A DNA stretch of 64,000 bases from Ruegeria sp. THAF33 (GCF_009363615.1 NZ_CP045384.1:2168501-2232500); one strand, 5' to 3'; numbered from the stretch's first letter, positions 38,273 to 48,016 are shown. Made by a program: numbers and translations. The notes: a model not told the origin generated them from the sequence alone.

Positions 38273-39245
38273 TCACGACAAGTCAGACACGCTGATCCCC
38301 GACGAAGGTCTGGCCCCGGCATCCACCGCGCTGCCAACCGCTGATGTGATGGAGGAACTCACGACCCCGCCGCGCAGCCAATGGCGCGACGTCTGGGATC
38401 AGTTCAAGACGCACAAGGGCGCCATGGTGGGTGCGGTGCTGTTCATCCTGATCGTGGCGGGGGTCTATCTGGGCCCCTATCTCTGGAGCATTGATCCAAC
38501 GCAGATCGATATCCGGGCCCGCAATCAGGGGCCAAGCTGGGCGCATCCTTTCGGCACCGACCAACTGGGCCGGGATATTCTGGCGCGCATGATGTCGGGC
38601 GGTCAAACCTCGGTATCGGTGGGCATCACCGCGATGCTGCTGGCACTGTTCCTGGGATCCTTCATCGGCGTTCTGGCCGGGTTCTTCAAACGGCTGGATG
38701 GTCCGCTTATGCGTCTGACGGACCTGTTTCTGGCCCTGCCCCTGCTGCCCTTGCTGCTGGTCATGATGCTGCTGTTCCGTGAACCCCTGTCGGCCGCGTT
38801 CGGCCTGGAGCGCGGGATCTTCATCCTGATCGTCTGCGCCATCGGTATCACCTCGTGGATGCCTACGGCGCGGATCGTACGGGGTGACGTGCTGGCCATC
38901 AAAGAGCGTGAATTCGTTCTGGCGGCCCGGTCCATCGGCACCAGCAACACTCAGATCATCACGCGGCATATCCTGCCGAACGTGTTGTCTCCGATCATGG
39001 TATCGGCGACGCTGGGGATTGCGACGGCGATCATTACCGAAAGCGCGCTTTCCTTCCTCGGTCTGGGCTTTCCGCCCGACTTCCCGACTTGGGGCCGCCT
39101 GCTGTTCGACGGAGTCGATTATCTACAGCAATACCCCGAGCGTGTGTTCTGGCCTGGTCTGGCAATCTCGCTGACCGTCCTGAGCGTCAACTATCTGGGT
39201 GACGGTCTGCGCGATGCGCTGGATCCGCGGATCCGCGGTCGTTGA
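38265..39245 (+). CDS. Peptide ABC transporter permease (DppC type)
   Basis: 326 residues from the ATG at 38265 (MTDHDKSDTLIPDEG). A soluble N terminus of about 55 residues is followed by six helices, with the HPFGTDQLGRDILARM motif of DppC/OppC and the EAA loop EFVLAARSIGTSNTQII. It ends DALDPRIRGR. Translationally coupled to the DppB-type gene. Only six bases separate its stop from the end of the convergent MFS gene. Confidence 0.94.
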   Translation: MTDHDKSDTLIPDEGLAPASTALPTADVMEELTTPPRSQWRDVWDQFKTHKGAMVGAVLFILIVAGVYLGPYLWSIDPTQIDIRARNQGPSWAHPFGTDQLGRDILARMMSGGQTSVSVGITAMLLALFLGSFIGVLAGFFKRLDGPLMRLTDLFLALPLLPLLLVMMLLFREPLSAAFGLERGIFILIVCAIGITSWMPTARIVRGDVLAIKEREFVLAARSIGTSNTQIITRHILPNVLSPIMVSATLGIATAIITESALSFLGLGFPPDFPTWGRLLFDGVDYLQQYPERVFWPGLAISLTVLSVNYLGDGLRDALDPRIRGR

Positions 39246-39251
39246 ACATTC

Positions 39252-40388
39252 TCAGCCGGCGCGTTTCATCGCGCCGGCCAACAACACGATCAGAACGGCC
39301 AATGGCAGCAGCACGGCGAAGGCCAGACGCAGGCCGAACACTTCAGCCAAAAAGCCAATCAACGGCGGACCGATCAATAGCCCCCCATACCCCAATGTCG
39401 CCACACTTGCGATGGCTTGCCCCGGTGGCACATTCGGATCGCTGGCCGCCCGGCTGAATGCCAGCGGCATGATCACGGCATAACCTATTCCCATCAATGC
39501 AAAGCCGGCCAGCACGGGCAAGATCGTTACTGTTGAAACCACCGTGAAAACGCCCAAAGCCGCGCAAATACCGCTGAACCGGGCGGAAACGACCGGTCCG
39601 AACCGGGTGATGACAAGCGCGCCTGCAAGTCGAAACGCCACCATGGTCACTGAAAATACCGCATAGCCCAAGGCAGCGACGCTTTCGGACGCCCCTGTGA
39701 TGTCACGCAGATATATCGCGCTCCAGTCCGCGACGGCCCCTTCGCCCAATGCCCCGCACAAGGCGGCTATGCCAACCAGTATCAACGCACCGGAAGGCAA
39801 GGCGAAAACCGTACTCTGAGGCCCTTGGGATTGGCGCGAAGTCCAGCTTACCCAAGATGACGCAAGCGCAAGGCCAACAACCACGCCACCCGCCAACAGG
39901 AAGTGCACAAGAACCGTTAGCCCCATCTGAACCGCGGCATAACCGCTGAGCGCGCCAAGACCGGCCCCAAGGCTCCACATTGCGTGGAACGAGGACATAA
40001 CGGGTTTGTCATATGCCTGCTCTACCTCGGCGGCCCATGCATTCATCGCAACATCCATCGACCCGTGAAAGGCGCCAAAGACAAACAGAAACACTGCCAG
40101 CCCCCAAAGCCCATCGGCCATGGCAAGCAAGATTAGCGACCCGGTGTACAGAACCGCAATGATCCGGGTGATTGCAACAGCGCCGAAACGATCCGTAAGT
40201 CGCCCGGTTATCGGGAACGAGCAGACAGCCCCCGCAGCCATGAACAACAGGCCATATCCAAGCGCCTCATGGGACAGTTCCAAGCGGTCACGTATGGCGG
40301 GAATGCGCGACGCCCAGATTCCGAACAGGGCACCATTCAGAATGAACATGGCGGCGACAGCGCGCCATGCTGCAACTATGCTTATCAT
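39252..40388 (-). CDS. Major facilitator superfamily transporter
   Basis: 378 residues with about twelve membrane helices. The loop 2-3 motif is GRLTDRFGAVAI. It also has the segment FHGSMDVAMNAWAAEVE and, in the second half, GYGGLLIGPPLIGFLAE. These resemble the YbjJ-like sugar/efflux MFS group. Substrate not predictable. The 3' end contains a perfect inverted repeat (GCCGGCGCG / CGCGCCGGC at 39255-39278) that may serve as terminator for it or for the convergent permease operon. Confidence 0.85.
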   Translation of the reverse strand: MISIVAAWRAVAAMFILNGALFGIWASRIPAIRDRLELSHEALGYGLLFMAAGAVCSFPITGRLTDRFGAVAITRIIAVLYTGSLILLAMADGLWGLAVFLFVFGAFHGSMDVAMNAWAAEVEQAYDKPVMSSFHAMWSLGAGLGALSGYAAVQMGLTVLVHFLLAGGVVVGLALASSWVSWTSRQSQGPQSTVFALPSGALILVGIAALCGALGEGAVADWSAIYLRDITGASESVAALGYAVFSVTMVAFRLAGALVITRFGPVVSARFSGICAALGVFTVVSTVTILPVLAGFALMGIGYAVIMPLAFSRAASDPNVPPGQAIASVATLGYGGLLIGPPLIGFLAEVFGLRLAFAVLLPLAVLIVLLAGAMKRAG

Positions 40389-40456
40389 TCCAAGCCCTCG
40401 CTCTGCTTGCCCAATGCCCCTGTTCTACAGATCAGACGAACATTGGCAATTGCTGC

Positions 40457-41734
40457 TCAACCGAGCCGTTTGCGAATGCGTCGCACCGAGTACCACACCC
40501 CGGCGACAACCGGGATCGTAACCGCCGCCGTCAGCATGCCCTTGCTGATCCCAGAGGCCGTCAGCGGATACAAAAGATAGCTGACCAGCGAAACCGCGTA
40601 ATAGCTGATGGCAACCACGGAAAGCCCCTCGACCGTGTGTTGCAAGCGCAGCGCCAGATCGGCCCGACGATCCATGCTTTCCAGCAACGCCTGGTTTTGC
40701 GCGCTGCGTTCCACATCCACTCTTGTCCGCAGCAACTCACCGGCACGGATCGCCCGGTCCGACAAGGCCTGAAGCCGGCGTTCCGTGGATTTCACGGTGC
40801 GAATTGCAGGGTCATATCGGCGCATCATGAAATCGGCGAAATTCTGACCCCCCTCGAAACGTTCTTCTCGCAACACTTCGATCCTCTGGTTGACGATGGC
40901 CTCATAGGCCCCGGTGGCCCCGAACCGGAAAGAACACCGGGCCGACAGTGTCTCGAGCTCGATCGACGTTGCCAGCAAATCCTGCAACAGCGCGTCAGGC
41001 TGCGCCGAGTTGTCGGTCATCTGCCCCATCAATCGGGTGAGTTGCCCGTCCAGCTCTCCGATACGCGGCATCAGCTGCTTGACGCGCGCAAAACCCAGCA
41101 TCGACATCGCCTTGTACGTTTCTATTTCGCAAAGACGCTGAATAATCCGCCCCGTCCGGCGCCGTCCGGTGCCCTCGGCCACGAACAAGGCAAAGCGCAT
41201 GTGACCTGCCGGATCGATCCGAAAATCACTGGCACAAACCGCTGCATCGTCCAACACCCTGGACACGGCCAGGCTTTCCGGCTCGAACCAATCCAGCAGT
41301 TTCGACTTCACCAAGTCGTCACTGTCGCGTTCAACGACGCGCATCAATACTGACGTAACCCTTTGGCCAGGACTGGCCATCAACCAATCGGGCGGAAAGA
41401 CCTCAAAGTCAGCCGGATCAAAGGCGCGATCACTCACATTCTGCGCGATCGCCGTGTAGGTCACGAATTCGGTATGCTGCTCCCACTTCAACCAATGGCG
41501 GCCAATCTGACCCGCGTAATGCGTGGCGTCCGGCCGAGGGTGCTGCGCACCGTGGCGATCCAGCAGGTCGATCAAATGAGCCAAATCCTCACGTCGATCG
41601 CGCGCCACGGCGGCCTCGGGCTTTTTGATCGCAAGAAAGACCACCGTACAGGGCATTGACGCGACCGGGAACGGTCGCGCATGCAGTTCATTTGCCAGCG
41701 CATAGCGAAGGGGATGGTCGTCTATCGGTGTCAT
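40457..41734 (-). CDS. DUF3422-family protein
   Basis: 425 residues. N-terminal part with HPLRYALANELHARPFP, the typical DUF3422 opening. There is a long helical, partly coiled-coil-like middle (for example RRLQALSDRAIRAGELLRT) and two membrane helices near the C terminus (about residues 370-390 and 395-415), ending in a basic tail. I assign the family by the opening motif and overall plan. Function is unknown. It stands alone with an A/T-rich promoter region upstream, and the MFS gene follows on the same strand. Confidence 0.85.
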   Translation of the reverse strand: MTPIDDHPLRYALANELHARPFPVASMPCTVVFLAIKKPEAAVARDRREDLAHLIDLLDRHGAQHPRPDATHYAGQIGRHWLKWEQHTEFVTYTAIAQNVSDRAFDPADFEVFPPDWLMASPGQRVTSVLMRVVERDSDDLVKSKLLDWFEPESLAVSRVLDDAAVCASDFRIDPAGHMRFALFVAEGTGRRRTGRIIQRLCEIETYKAMSMLGFARVKQLMPRIGELDGQLTRLMGQMTDNSAQPDALLQDLLATSIELETLSARCSFRFGATGAYEAIVNQRIEVLREERFEGGQNFADFMMRRYDPAIRTVKSTERRLQALSDRAIRAGELLRTRVDVERSAQNQALLESMDRRADLALRLQHTVEGLSVVAISYYAVSLVSYLLYPLTASGISKGMLTAAVTIPVVAGVWYSVRRIRKRLG

Positions 41735-41758
41735 GTGTGGCTCCGCCTCGTCACGCGC

Positions 41759-41788
41759 ACTATACGGTACATAATTGATACATCAATT
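41759..41788 (-). promoter_or_regulatory. Candidate promoter and overlapping palindrome upstream of DUF3422 gene
   Basis: On the minus strand, TTGATG (41786-41781) and TATAGT (41764-41759) are 16 bases apart, 25 bases before the ATG. A 7+7 inverted repeat, AATTGAT-AC-ATCAATT (41773-41788), covers the -35 box, the place expected for a repressor. The surrounding 41760-41835 is unusually A/T-rich for the window. Confidence 0.5.
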
Positions 41789-41841
41789 CTCTTTTTATTT
41801 CATATACTTACAGGGATACAACAGTATACAACCCTGCTATC

Positions 41842-42198
41842 TCATTGATTTGGCTGCCACAGCTCAATGGGGTTGCCTTCGGGATCATGGATGCGGGCAA
41901 ATTTTCCAACTTCGCTGTCCCAGTCAGGATTGGTTTCCACCGTGATTCCAGCCTGCTCAAGCTGCGCCGTCAACGCGGCCAGGTCATCAACACGAAAATT
42001 GATCATCCACTGCTGATCGGCCCGTCCAAAATATTCGGTGTCCTCCGCGAATGGCGCAAAGACCGTATAGCCTTCACGCTGCTTCCAGGGCACGGGGTCA
42101 TAATGATTGACGCCTAGGTGCTTCTCATACCAGGCGCTCAGCGCTTTAGGGTCGCGGGCGCGAAAGAACACTCCGCCAATACCATTCACTTTCTCCAT
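41842..42198 (-). CDS. VOC (glyoxalase/bleomycin-resistance) family protein
   Basis: 118 residues from the ATG at 42198, with GGCAGGAGG ahead. Paired beta-alpha-beta-beta-beta modules: FFRARDPKALSAWYEKHLGV at the start and the C-terminal HDPEGNPIELWQP with the metal-ligand Glu. Typical of single-chain VOC enzymes that work as dimers. Reaction unknown. It stands alone between the DUF3422 gene and pntB. Confidence 0.85.
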   Translation of the reverse strand: MEKVNGIGGVFFRARDPKALSAWYEKHLGVNHYDPVPWKQREGYTVFAPFAEDTEYFGRADQQWMINFRVDDLAALTAQLEQAGITVETNPDWDSEVGKFARIHDPEGNPIELWQPNQ

Positions 42199-42250
42199 CC
42201 TCGACCTCCTGCCATCTGTGCCGCCACCCCAGATTACCACACTCCGCCTG

Positions 42251-42297
42251 CTTCATCTGGCTGGAAATATCCTGGGGGTTTGGGGGCAACGCCCCCA
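42251..42297. repeat. G/C-rich dispersed repeat, copy 2
   Basis: CTTCATCTGGCTGGAAATAT then CCTGGGGGTTTGGGGGC-AAC-GCCCCCA. Same length, order and hairpin as the unit at 28554-28600, differing at a few bases. It lies in the gap between the VOC gene and pntB. Confidence 0.65.
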
Positions 42298-42313
42298 TGC
42301 ACACTCAAAAAGA

Positions 42314-42337
42314 AAAGGGCGCCCAAAGGCGCCCTTT
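42314..42337 (-). terminator. Rho-independent terminator of pntAB
   Basis: Perfect 10-bp stem AAAGGGCGCC / GGCGCCCTTT with a four-base loop, 22 bases past the pntB stop. On the minus strand it is followed by TCTTTTTGAG after the stem, extending its T-rich end, a strong intrinsic terminator. Confidence 0.85.
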
Positions 42338-42359
42338 GCAATCGGATCAAACGCGACGA

Positions 42360-43814
42360 TCAATCGATCATCGGCAGCAGCTTGTCTAGCGACTCCTTGG
42401 CGTCGCCGTAGAACATCCGGGTGTTCTCTTTGAAGAACAGCGGGTTTTCGATGCCGGAATACCCGGTGCCCTGCCCACGTTTCGAGACAAACACCTGCTT
42501 GGCTTTCCAGCATTCCAGAACCGGCATTCCGGCGATGGGGCTGTTGGGATCTTCCTGCGCCGCCGGGTTCACGATGTCGTTCGAACCGATGACGATGGCC
42601 ACATCTGTGTCCGGAAAGTCGTCGTTGATCTCGTCCATTTCCAGAACGATATCATACGGCACCTTCGCTTCGGCCAGCAGAACATTCATGTGGCCCGGCA
42701 AGCGGCCCGCCACAGGGTGGATTGCGAAACGAACGTTCTTGCCCTTGGCCCGCAGCTTGCGCACCAGTTCGGAAACCGATTGCTGCGCCTGTGCCACGGC
42801 CATCCCATAGCCCGGAATGATGATCACGCTGTCCGCGTCGTTCAAAGCCGCAGCAACGCCATCAGCCTCGATGGCGATCTGTTCGCCTTCAACGGCCATC
42901 TGTTCGCCCTGCGGGCCACCAAAACCGCCAAGGATCACGCTGACAAAATGGCGGTTCATCGCCTTGCACATGATGTAGGACAGGATCGCACCCGACGAGC
43001 CCACCAGCGCACCGACCACGATCAACAGGTCGTTGCCCAGCGAGAAACCGATCGCCGCAGCCGCCCAACCCGAATAGCTGTTCAGCATCGACACCACCAC
43101 CGGCATGTCAGCGCCGCCGATGCCCATGATCAGGTGATAGCCGATGAATAACGCCGCCAGCGTCATCAGGATCAGCGGGAACAGACCACCTGTCGATGTG
43201 TACCAGATCAGGCAGATCAGCGAGAGACCCGCTGCCGCCGCGTTCAACGCATGGCCACCGGGCAGCTTGGTCGCTGCCGAGGTCACCTTGCCCGCCAACT
43301 TGCCATAAGCTACGACCGACCCGGTAAAGGTGATCGCACCGATGAAGATGCCCAGGAACAATTCCACATGCAGGATTGCCAGCTCAGCCGGGGTTTTCTT
43401 GGCAATCAGCTTGGCAAAAGACCCCAGATCGGACAGATCCGCCTGGCTGGCACTGTCCGCAATGGCCATGACCTGTGCCACGTTGCCGATCTCGAAATGC
43501 GCGTTGAAGCCAACGAACACGGCCGCAAGACCGACCAGCGAGTGCATCGCCGCAACAAGCTGCGGCATCTCGGTCATCTGGACTCGCTGCGCAACATACT
43601 GGCCGATGAAACCACCGCCCGCAATCAGCAGCAGCGACAGAAGCCACAGACCCGAGCCCGGGCCAACCAGCGTGGCGAATACCGCCAGCGCCATACCGAC
43701 GATGCCATACCAGACCGCGCGCTTGGCGCTTTCCTGGTTCGACAGACCGCCGAGCGAAAGGATGAAAAGGACAGCCGCAACAACATAGGCGGCAGTGGTG
43801 AAGCCATAATCCAT
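42360..43814 (-). CDS. pntB: NAD(P) transhydrogenase beta subunit
   Basis: 484 residues. N-terminal membrane domain of about nine helices, then the NADP(H)-binding domain III with [31 protein letters not shown] and [13 protein letters not shown]. With PntA it uses the proton gradient to make NADPH from NADH in the inner membrane. pntA lies 13 bases upstream. A strong terminator follows. Confidence 0.97.
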   Translation of the reverse strand: MDYGFTTAAYVVAAVLFILSLGGLSNQESAKRAVWYGIVGMALAVFATLVGPGSGLWLLSLLLIAGGGFIGQYVAQRVQMTEMPQLVAAMHSLVGLAAVFVGFNAHFEIGNVAQVMAIADSASQADLSDLGSFAKLIAKKTPAELAILHVELFLGIFIGAITFTGSVVAYGKLAGKVTSAATKLPGGHALNAAAAGLSLICLIWYTSTGGLFPLILMTLAALFIGYHLIMGIGGADMPVVVSMLNSYSGWAAAAIGFSLGNDLLIVVGALVGSSGAILSYIMCKAMNRHFVSVILGGFGGPQGEQMAVEGEQIAIEADGVAAALNDADSVIIIPGYGMAVAQAQQSVSELVRKLRAKGKNVRFAIHPVAGRLPGHMNVLLAEAKVPYDIVLEMDEINDDFPDTDVAIVIGSNDIVNPAAQEDPNSPIAGMPVLECWKAKQVFVSKRGQGTGYSGIENPLFFKENTRMFYGDAKESLDKLLPMID

Positions 43815-43827
43815 GTGCCCGGCCTCC

Positions 43828-45399
43828 TTAAGATTTCTGGAACATGGCGAGCATGCGCCGGGTTACGAGGAAGCCGCCGAAGATGTTGATCCCGGCCATG
43901 AAGACGGACAGTGCCGCCAGCAGAATGACCAGGAACGACCCCGATCCGATCTGCATCAAAGCCCCGACGATGATGATCGACGAGATCGCGTTGGTGATCG
44001 CCATCAGCGGAGTGTGCAGGCTGTGCGCGACGTTCCAGATCACCTGGAAGCCCACAAAGATGGCCAGCACGAAGACGATGAAGTGCTGCATGAAACTGGC
44101 CGGAGCGATCAGCCCCACCAGCAGCATCAGCGCGCCACCGACACCCAACAGGGTGAACTGCTGCTTGGTCTGCGCTTTGAAGGCCGCGATTTCCTGCGCC
44201 TTCTTTTCTTCCGGGGTCAGTTCCTTGACCTCGGGCTTTTTCTGCGCCGCGATCGCCTGCACCTTGGGTGGCGGCGGCGGGAAGGTGATCTCACCCTCAT
44301 AGGTCACGGTCGCGCCGCGGATCACGTCATCTTCCATGTCGTGGTTGATCTGGCCGTCCTTTTCAGGCGTCAGATCGGTCATCATGTGACGGATGTTTGT
44401 CGCGTACAAAGACGAAGACTGCGCCGCCATCCGGCTGGGGAAGTCGGTATAGCCGATGATGGTCACGCCATTGGGCGTCACGACCTTTTCGTCCGGCACG
44501 GTACCTTCGACGTTCCCGCCACGCTCGGCCGCAAGGTCAACGATGACCGAGCCCGGCTTCATTGCCTTGACCATGTCTTCCAGCCACAGCTTTGGCGCCG
44601 GACGGTTGGGGATCAGGGCCGTCGTGATGACAATATCCATTTCCGGGGCCAGCTCTCGGAACTTGGCCAGCTGCGCATTGCGGAACTCTTCTGACTGGAC
44701 GGACGCATACCCACCGGTGGCCGCACCATCCTGCTGTTCTTCTTCGAAGTCCAGATAGACGAACTCTGCCCCCATCGATTCGACCTGCTCGGCCACCTCG
44801 GGGCGCACATCGAACGCGTAGGTGATTGCACCCAGCGAGGTCGACGTGCCGATCGCGGCAAGCCCGGCAACACCGGCCCCGACGATCAGAACCTTCGCAG
44901 GCGGCACCTTACCGGCGGCTGTCACCTGACCGGTGAAGAAACGGCCAAAGTTGTTGCCGGCTTCGATAACGGCGCGGTAGCCGGCAATGTTGGCCATCGA
45001 CGACAACGCGTCCATCTTCTGCGCCCGGGAAATACGCGGCACCATTTCCATGGCGATCACATTTGCGCCCTTGGACTTGGCAAGTTCCATTCCTTCTTCG
45101 TTTCCGGCAGGATTGAAGAAGGAAATCAGCGTCTTGCCCTTGGTCAGACGCTTCAGTTCCGTCTCGGTCGGGATACGAACCTTGGCGATGATATCTGCGG
45201 CCTTCCACAGCGATGCCGCGGTCTTGACAACCTCAACGCCCACAGCCTCATATGCCGCGTCCGAAAAACCGGCGGCAGCACCTGCGCCTTTTTCGATCAG
45301 GCACTCATAGCCCAGTTTTTGCAGTTGCACGGCCGAGTCCGGTGTCATCGCGACCCGGTTCTCGCCGTCCAGTATTTCCTTTGGCGTGCCTATCTTCAC
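43828..45399 (-). CDS. pntA: NAD(P) transhydrogenase alpha subunit (single-chain form)
   Basis: 523 residues. N-terminal NAD(H)-binding domain I with [15 protein letters not shown] (residues 170-184) and PNRPAPKLW. After a Pro/Lys-rich linker there are four C-terminal membrane helices. Some alphaproteobacteria split this into two genes. Here both parts are in one chain, as in E. coli. The start at 45399 gives the conserved [10 protein letters not shown]. Confidence 0.97.
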   Translation of the reverse strand: MKIGTPKEILDGENRVAMTPDSAVQLQKLGYECLIEKGAGAAAGFSDAAYEAVGVEVVKTAASLWKAADIIAKVRIPTETELKRLTKGKTLISFFNPAGNEEGMELAKSKGANVIAMEMVPRISRAQKMDALSSMANIAGYRAVIEAGNNFGRFFTGQVTAAGKVPPAKVLIVGAGVAGLAAIGTSTSLGAITYAFDVRPEVAEQVESMGAEFVYLDFEEEQQDGAATGGYASVQSEEFRNAQLAKFRELAPEMDIVITTALIPNRPAPKLWLEDMVKAMKPGSVIVDLAAERGGNVEGTVPDEKVVTPNGVTIIGYTDFPSRMAAQSSSLYATNIRHMMTDLTPEKDGQINHDMEDDVIRGATVTYEGEITFPPPPPKVQAIAAQKKPEVKELTPEEKKAQEIAAFKAQTKQQFTLLGVGGALMLLVGLIAPASFMQHFIVFVLAIFVGFQVIWNVAHSLHTPLMAITNAISSIIIVGALMQIGSGSFLVILLAALSVFMAGINIFGGFLVTRRMLAMFQKS

Positions 45400-45470
45400 T
45401 GGCAGTCCCCCTAATTCTTACTCGGTCTGAGCGGGTGATCGGTATTCTTTGTTAAGCAAAGATGTATCCT

Positions 45471-45487
45471 GCGCAACATTATTTCGC
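45471..45487. promoter_or_regulatory. Imperfect palindrome upstream of pntA
   Basis: GCGCAACATTATTTCGC reads the same on both strands at 12 of 17 positions, with GCG/CGC ends and an A/T centre, a shape seen in Lrp/AsnC-type sites. It is about 72 bases before the pntA start, within the 129-base gap to the ICMT-like gene. Confidence 0.35.
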
Positions 45488-45528
45488 AAGCGCAGCATTT
45501 TTGACGTGATGTCATTGCGGACTCCACC

Positions 45529-45978
45529 CTAAATCCAGCGCCGTGTCTTGCGTTCGTAACGCGCGAAGTCGGCGCGAAAGGTACGACGCAGGCGGTCTTC
45601 TTCCGGCAGGATGAACCGACGCTCCAACACCCAGACGAAGACTGGCACAAGAACCAGGGACAGGACGGCATCAAACCGAAGGATAAGACCCGCAAGAATC
45701 AGAACGTCGCCCACATAGATCGGATTGCGACTGCGCTTGTAGATACCGGATTGCACCATCGATGACGGGGTTTCATGCGGGATGACGGTTGTCTTGTGAC
45801 GGCGGAATTCGACCACCGCCAGAACAGCCATCAGGATTCCACCTCCGATCAACACCCCGCTCAGAAGATCCGTCAAACCACCCTCAAGCGACAGACCCAG
45901 CTTCAGATACTTGGCCTGCAACCAGGCAAGAGCTGCAAAAGCAATCAACCAAACCGGCGGAACGTCCATCCAGCGCAT
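45529..45978 (-). CDS. Isoprenylcysteine carboxyl methyltransferase-like membrane protein
   Basis: 149 residues with four membrane helices, an IPHETPSSMVQSGIYKRSRNPIYVG segment read in two parts, and a C-terminal RRTFRADFARYERKTRRW. This SRNPIYVG plus late charged region is the ICMT/PEMT SAM-binding pattern. Bacterial members methylate unknown small molecules or lipids. It is divergent from kynU and upstream of pntA on the same strand. Confidence 0.85.
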   Translation of the reverse strand: MRWMDVPPVWLIAFAALAWLQAKYLKLGLSLEGGLTDLLSGVLIGGGILMAVLAVVEFRRHKTTVIPHETPSSMVQSGIYKRSRNPIYVGDVLILAGLILRFDAVLSLVLVPVFVWVLERRFILPEEDRLRRTFRADFARYERKTRRWI

Positions 45979-46152
45979 GCAAAGCCCTCATTGAATGACG
46001 ACAAGATCAAGCACATGTCGCTTCTGCGCGATGTCCTACCGCTTTTGAGCCAAAATGGCAAAAGACCAGTATGTCGCATCGCATGGACTCATTATCGCGG
46101 ATCGACTACCTCAATAGCAATCACCGACGTTCACACGAGTTAGCGAGCCTTC

Positions 46153-47346
46153 ATGACTGATTTTGCGGCAACCAAAGCCATGTTCGACCTGCCAGAGGGC
46201 GTCATCTATCTGGATGGCAACTCTCTGGGCCCCCTGCCGAAATCAGCCGGTGCCCGAGTGCAACGGATGCTGACGGACGAATGGGGCCAGATGCTGATCA
46301 CCGGATGGAACAAGGCTGGTTGGATGGGCCTGCCCACCGCGCTTGGTGACCGGATTGGCCGCCTGATCGGAGCAGAGCCCGGCAGTGTGGTGACCGGAGA
46401 CACCTTGTCGATCAAGGTCTATCAGGCCGTGGCCTCGGCCCTTGAACTGAATCCGGATCGCAGAGTGGTTCTGTCCGACAACGGCAACTTTCCTTCGGAC
46501 CTGTATATGGCGGATGGCTTGCTGCGCTCGCTTGGGGACGCGTATGAGTTGCGCGTCGTTGATCCCGAAGCCGTGGCCGGCGCAATCACTGAAGAGGTCG
46601 CTGTTCTTATGTTGACTGAGGTGGATTACCGCTCGGGTCGGATGCACGACATGAAGGCGCTGACCGAACTGGCGCATGCCAACGGCGTGGTAACGGTCTG
46701 GGATCTGGCCCATTCCGCGGGGGCCATCCCCGTGGACCTTTCAGGGTGCAACGCCGATTTCGCGGTCGGGTGTACGTACAAATACCTCAACGGCGGCCCC
46801 GGCGCGCCAGCCTTCATCTATGTCGCGCCGAGGTTGGCGGAACGCACACGCCCCGCCTTGTCCGGATGGCTGGGGCACGAAGCACCGTTTGCCTTCGATC
46901 TCGACTACCGCCCCGGCAGCGGCATTGAACGGATGCGGGTGGGAACGCCGCCCATCATCCAGATGACGGCCTTGTCGGCTGCGATGGACATCTGGGATCT
47001 GGCGGACATGACCGACGTCCGGGCCAAATCGATTGAACTGACCGAGCTTTTCATAGAACGCGTCGAGGCAACCTGCCCGGATCTGCAACTGGCCAGCCCT
47101 CGTGATCCGCAGCAGCGTGGCAGTCAGATCTCGTTCCGTTTCAAGGAAGGCTATGCCGCCATGCAGGCCCTGATCGCCCGCGGCGTGATCGGAGATTTTC
47201 GTGCACCCGACATCATGAGGTTCGGCTTTACACCTTTGTATATCGACGAAGGCGATGTTGAACGCGCCGTCGGGATTATGGCCGATATCATGCAGAACCG
47301 CCTGTGGGACACGTCCGAATACAAGATCCGTCAGCGCGTTACCTGA
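46153..47346 (+). CDS. kynU: Kynureninase
   Basis: 397 residues, PLP fold type I. It cleaves kynurenine to anthranilate and alanine in tryptophan breakdown. Seen: YLDGNSLGPLPK at the N terminus, the Asp184 in WDLAHSAGAIPVDL, and the Schiff-base Lys210 in CTYKYLNGGPG. Other tryptophan-catabolism genes are not nearby. Its 3' end overlaps the convergent TetR gene by eight bases. The 174-base gap upstream holds no other gene. Confidence 0.96.
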   Translation: MTDFAATKAMFDLPEGVIYLDGNSLGPLPKSAGARVQRMLTDEWGQMLITGWNKAGWMGLPTALGDRIGRLIGAEPGSVVTGDTLSIKVYQAVASALELNPDRRVVLSDNGNFPSDLYMADGLLRSLGDAYELRVVDPEAVAGAITEEVAVLMLTEVDYRSGRMHDMKALTELAHANGVVTVWDLAHSAGAIPVDLSGCNADFAVGCTYKYLNGGPGAPAFIYVAPRLAERTRPALSGWLGHEAPFAFDLDYRPGSGIERMRVGTPPIIQMTALSAAMDIWDLADMTDVRAKSIELTELFIERVEATCPDLQLASPRDPQQRGSQISFRFKEGYAAMQALIARGVIGDFRAPDIMRFGFTPLYIDEGDVERAVGIMADIMQNRLWDTSEYKIRQRVT

Positions 47347-47917
47347 CTGCGAGTCCGGCGCCGAAAAGGGCCGCGACCTGTGCGACCTGCTGTTCATAAA
47401 CCTCGGCCCCGGCGCCAATCAGCTTCAGCCCCTTGAGCGTGGCCGTGATCGTCCGACCGGTCTCTGCCGCGTCAGCCAGAAGGCGAACCCGGCCCGCCTT
47501 TTCCTGTTGCGTCAGCCAGTCCGCATAGAGCGCGGCCAGCTCGGCCTCACCCGCCGCGATGATTTCCCCAGATAGGGATTTTGTGTTGTCGAGCATTTCA
47601 AGCCCGTGGGGCGAGGCCAGAATTTTTGCCATCCCCTCGGTCTGCGCCTGAATTGCGCGGGTCAGAACCTCGGGCACGGACCCTTGCGTCGCCAGCGCTT
47701 CGGCCACCGCAACACTCTTTTCGGCATAGTACAGCTCGGTCAGCTTGCTGACGATCGCCTCTTTGTTCTTGTAATGCAGATACACCGCCGGCCGAGACAT
47801 CCCCGCGCCGCGCGCGATATCGTCCATCGAGGTCTTTCGGTATCCATAAGTGGAAAACGCCTGAAACGCCGAGTTCAGGATCGCCTGTTGCCGTGAGCCG
47901 TCACCATTATCTTTCAT
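47339..47917 (-). CDS. TetR/AcrR-family transcriptional regulator
   Basis: 192 residues from the ATG at 47917. N-terminal helix-turn-helix (AILNSAFQAFSTYGYRKTS then MDDIARGAGMSRPAVYLHYK) and an all-helical ligand-binding part. A further upstream ATG (47974) is in frame but lies inside the palindromic operator region, so I use the downstream start. It is divergent from the molybdenum hydroxylase genes, with several TGACA/TGTCA half-sites in the gap. It is most likely a repressor of that operon and of itself. Ligand unknown. Confidence 0.92.
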   Translation of the reverse strand: MKDNGDGSRQQAILNSAFQAFSTYGYRKTSMDDIARGAGMSRPAVYLHYKNKEAIVSKLTELYYAEKSVAVAEALATQGSVPEVLTRAIQAQTEGMAKILASPHGLEMLDNTKSLSGEIIAAGEAELAALYADWLTQQEKAGRVRLLADAAETGRTITATLKGLKLIGAGAEVYEQQVAQVAALFGAGLAVR

Positions 47918-47947
47918 ATCCGAAGCCCTGACATTTTTTGTCGAATT

Positions 47948-47987
47948 TGTCAATTGACATCCTGACACTTTCATACAATTATGTCAG
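47948..47987. promoter_or_regulatory. Operator-like palindromes between TetR gene and molybdenum hydroxylase operon
   Basis: A perfect 12-base palindrome TGTCAATTGACA (47948-47959) is followed by CTGACA (47962-47967) and TGTCAG (47982-47987) as an inverted pair. They lie between the divergent TetR gene start and the iron-sulfur subunit start at 48017. The shared TGTCA half-site is a good candidate for the regulator's target. Confidence 0.65.
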
Positions 47988-48016
47988 AAACCAGCCACAG
48001 CAACACGAGGTGCGCC

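Noticed and set aside
41773..41788. FNR box upstream of the DUF3422 gene
   Set aside because: TTGAT and ATCAA are present but only two bases apart, whereas FNR sites need four. Kept only as a generic palindrome.
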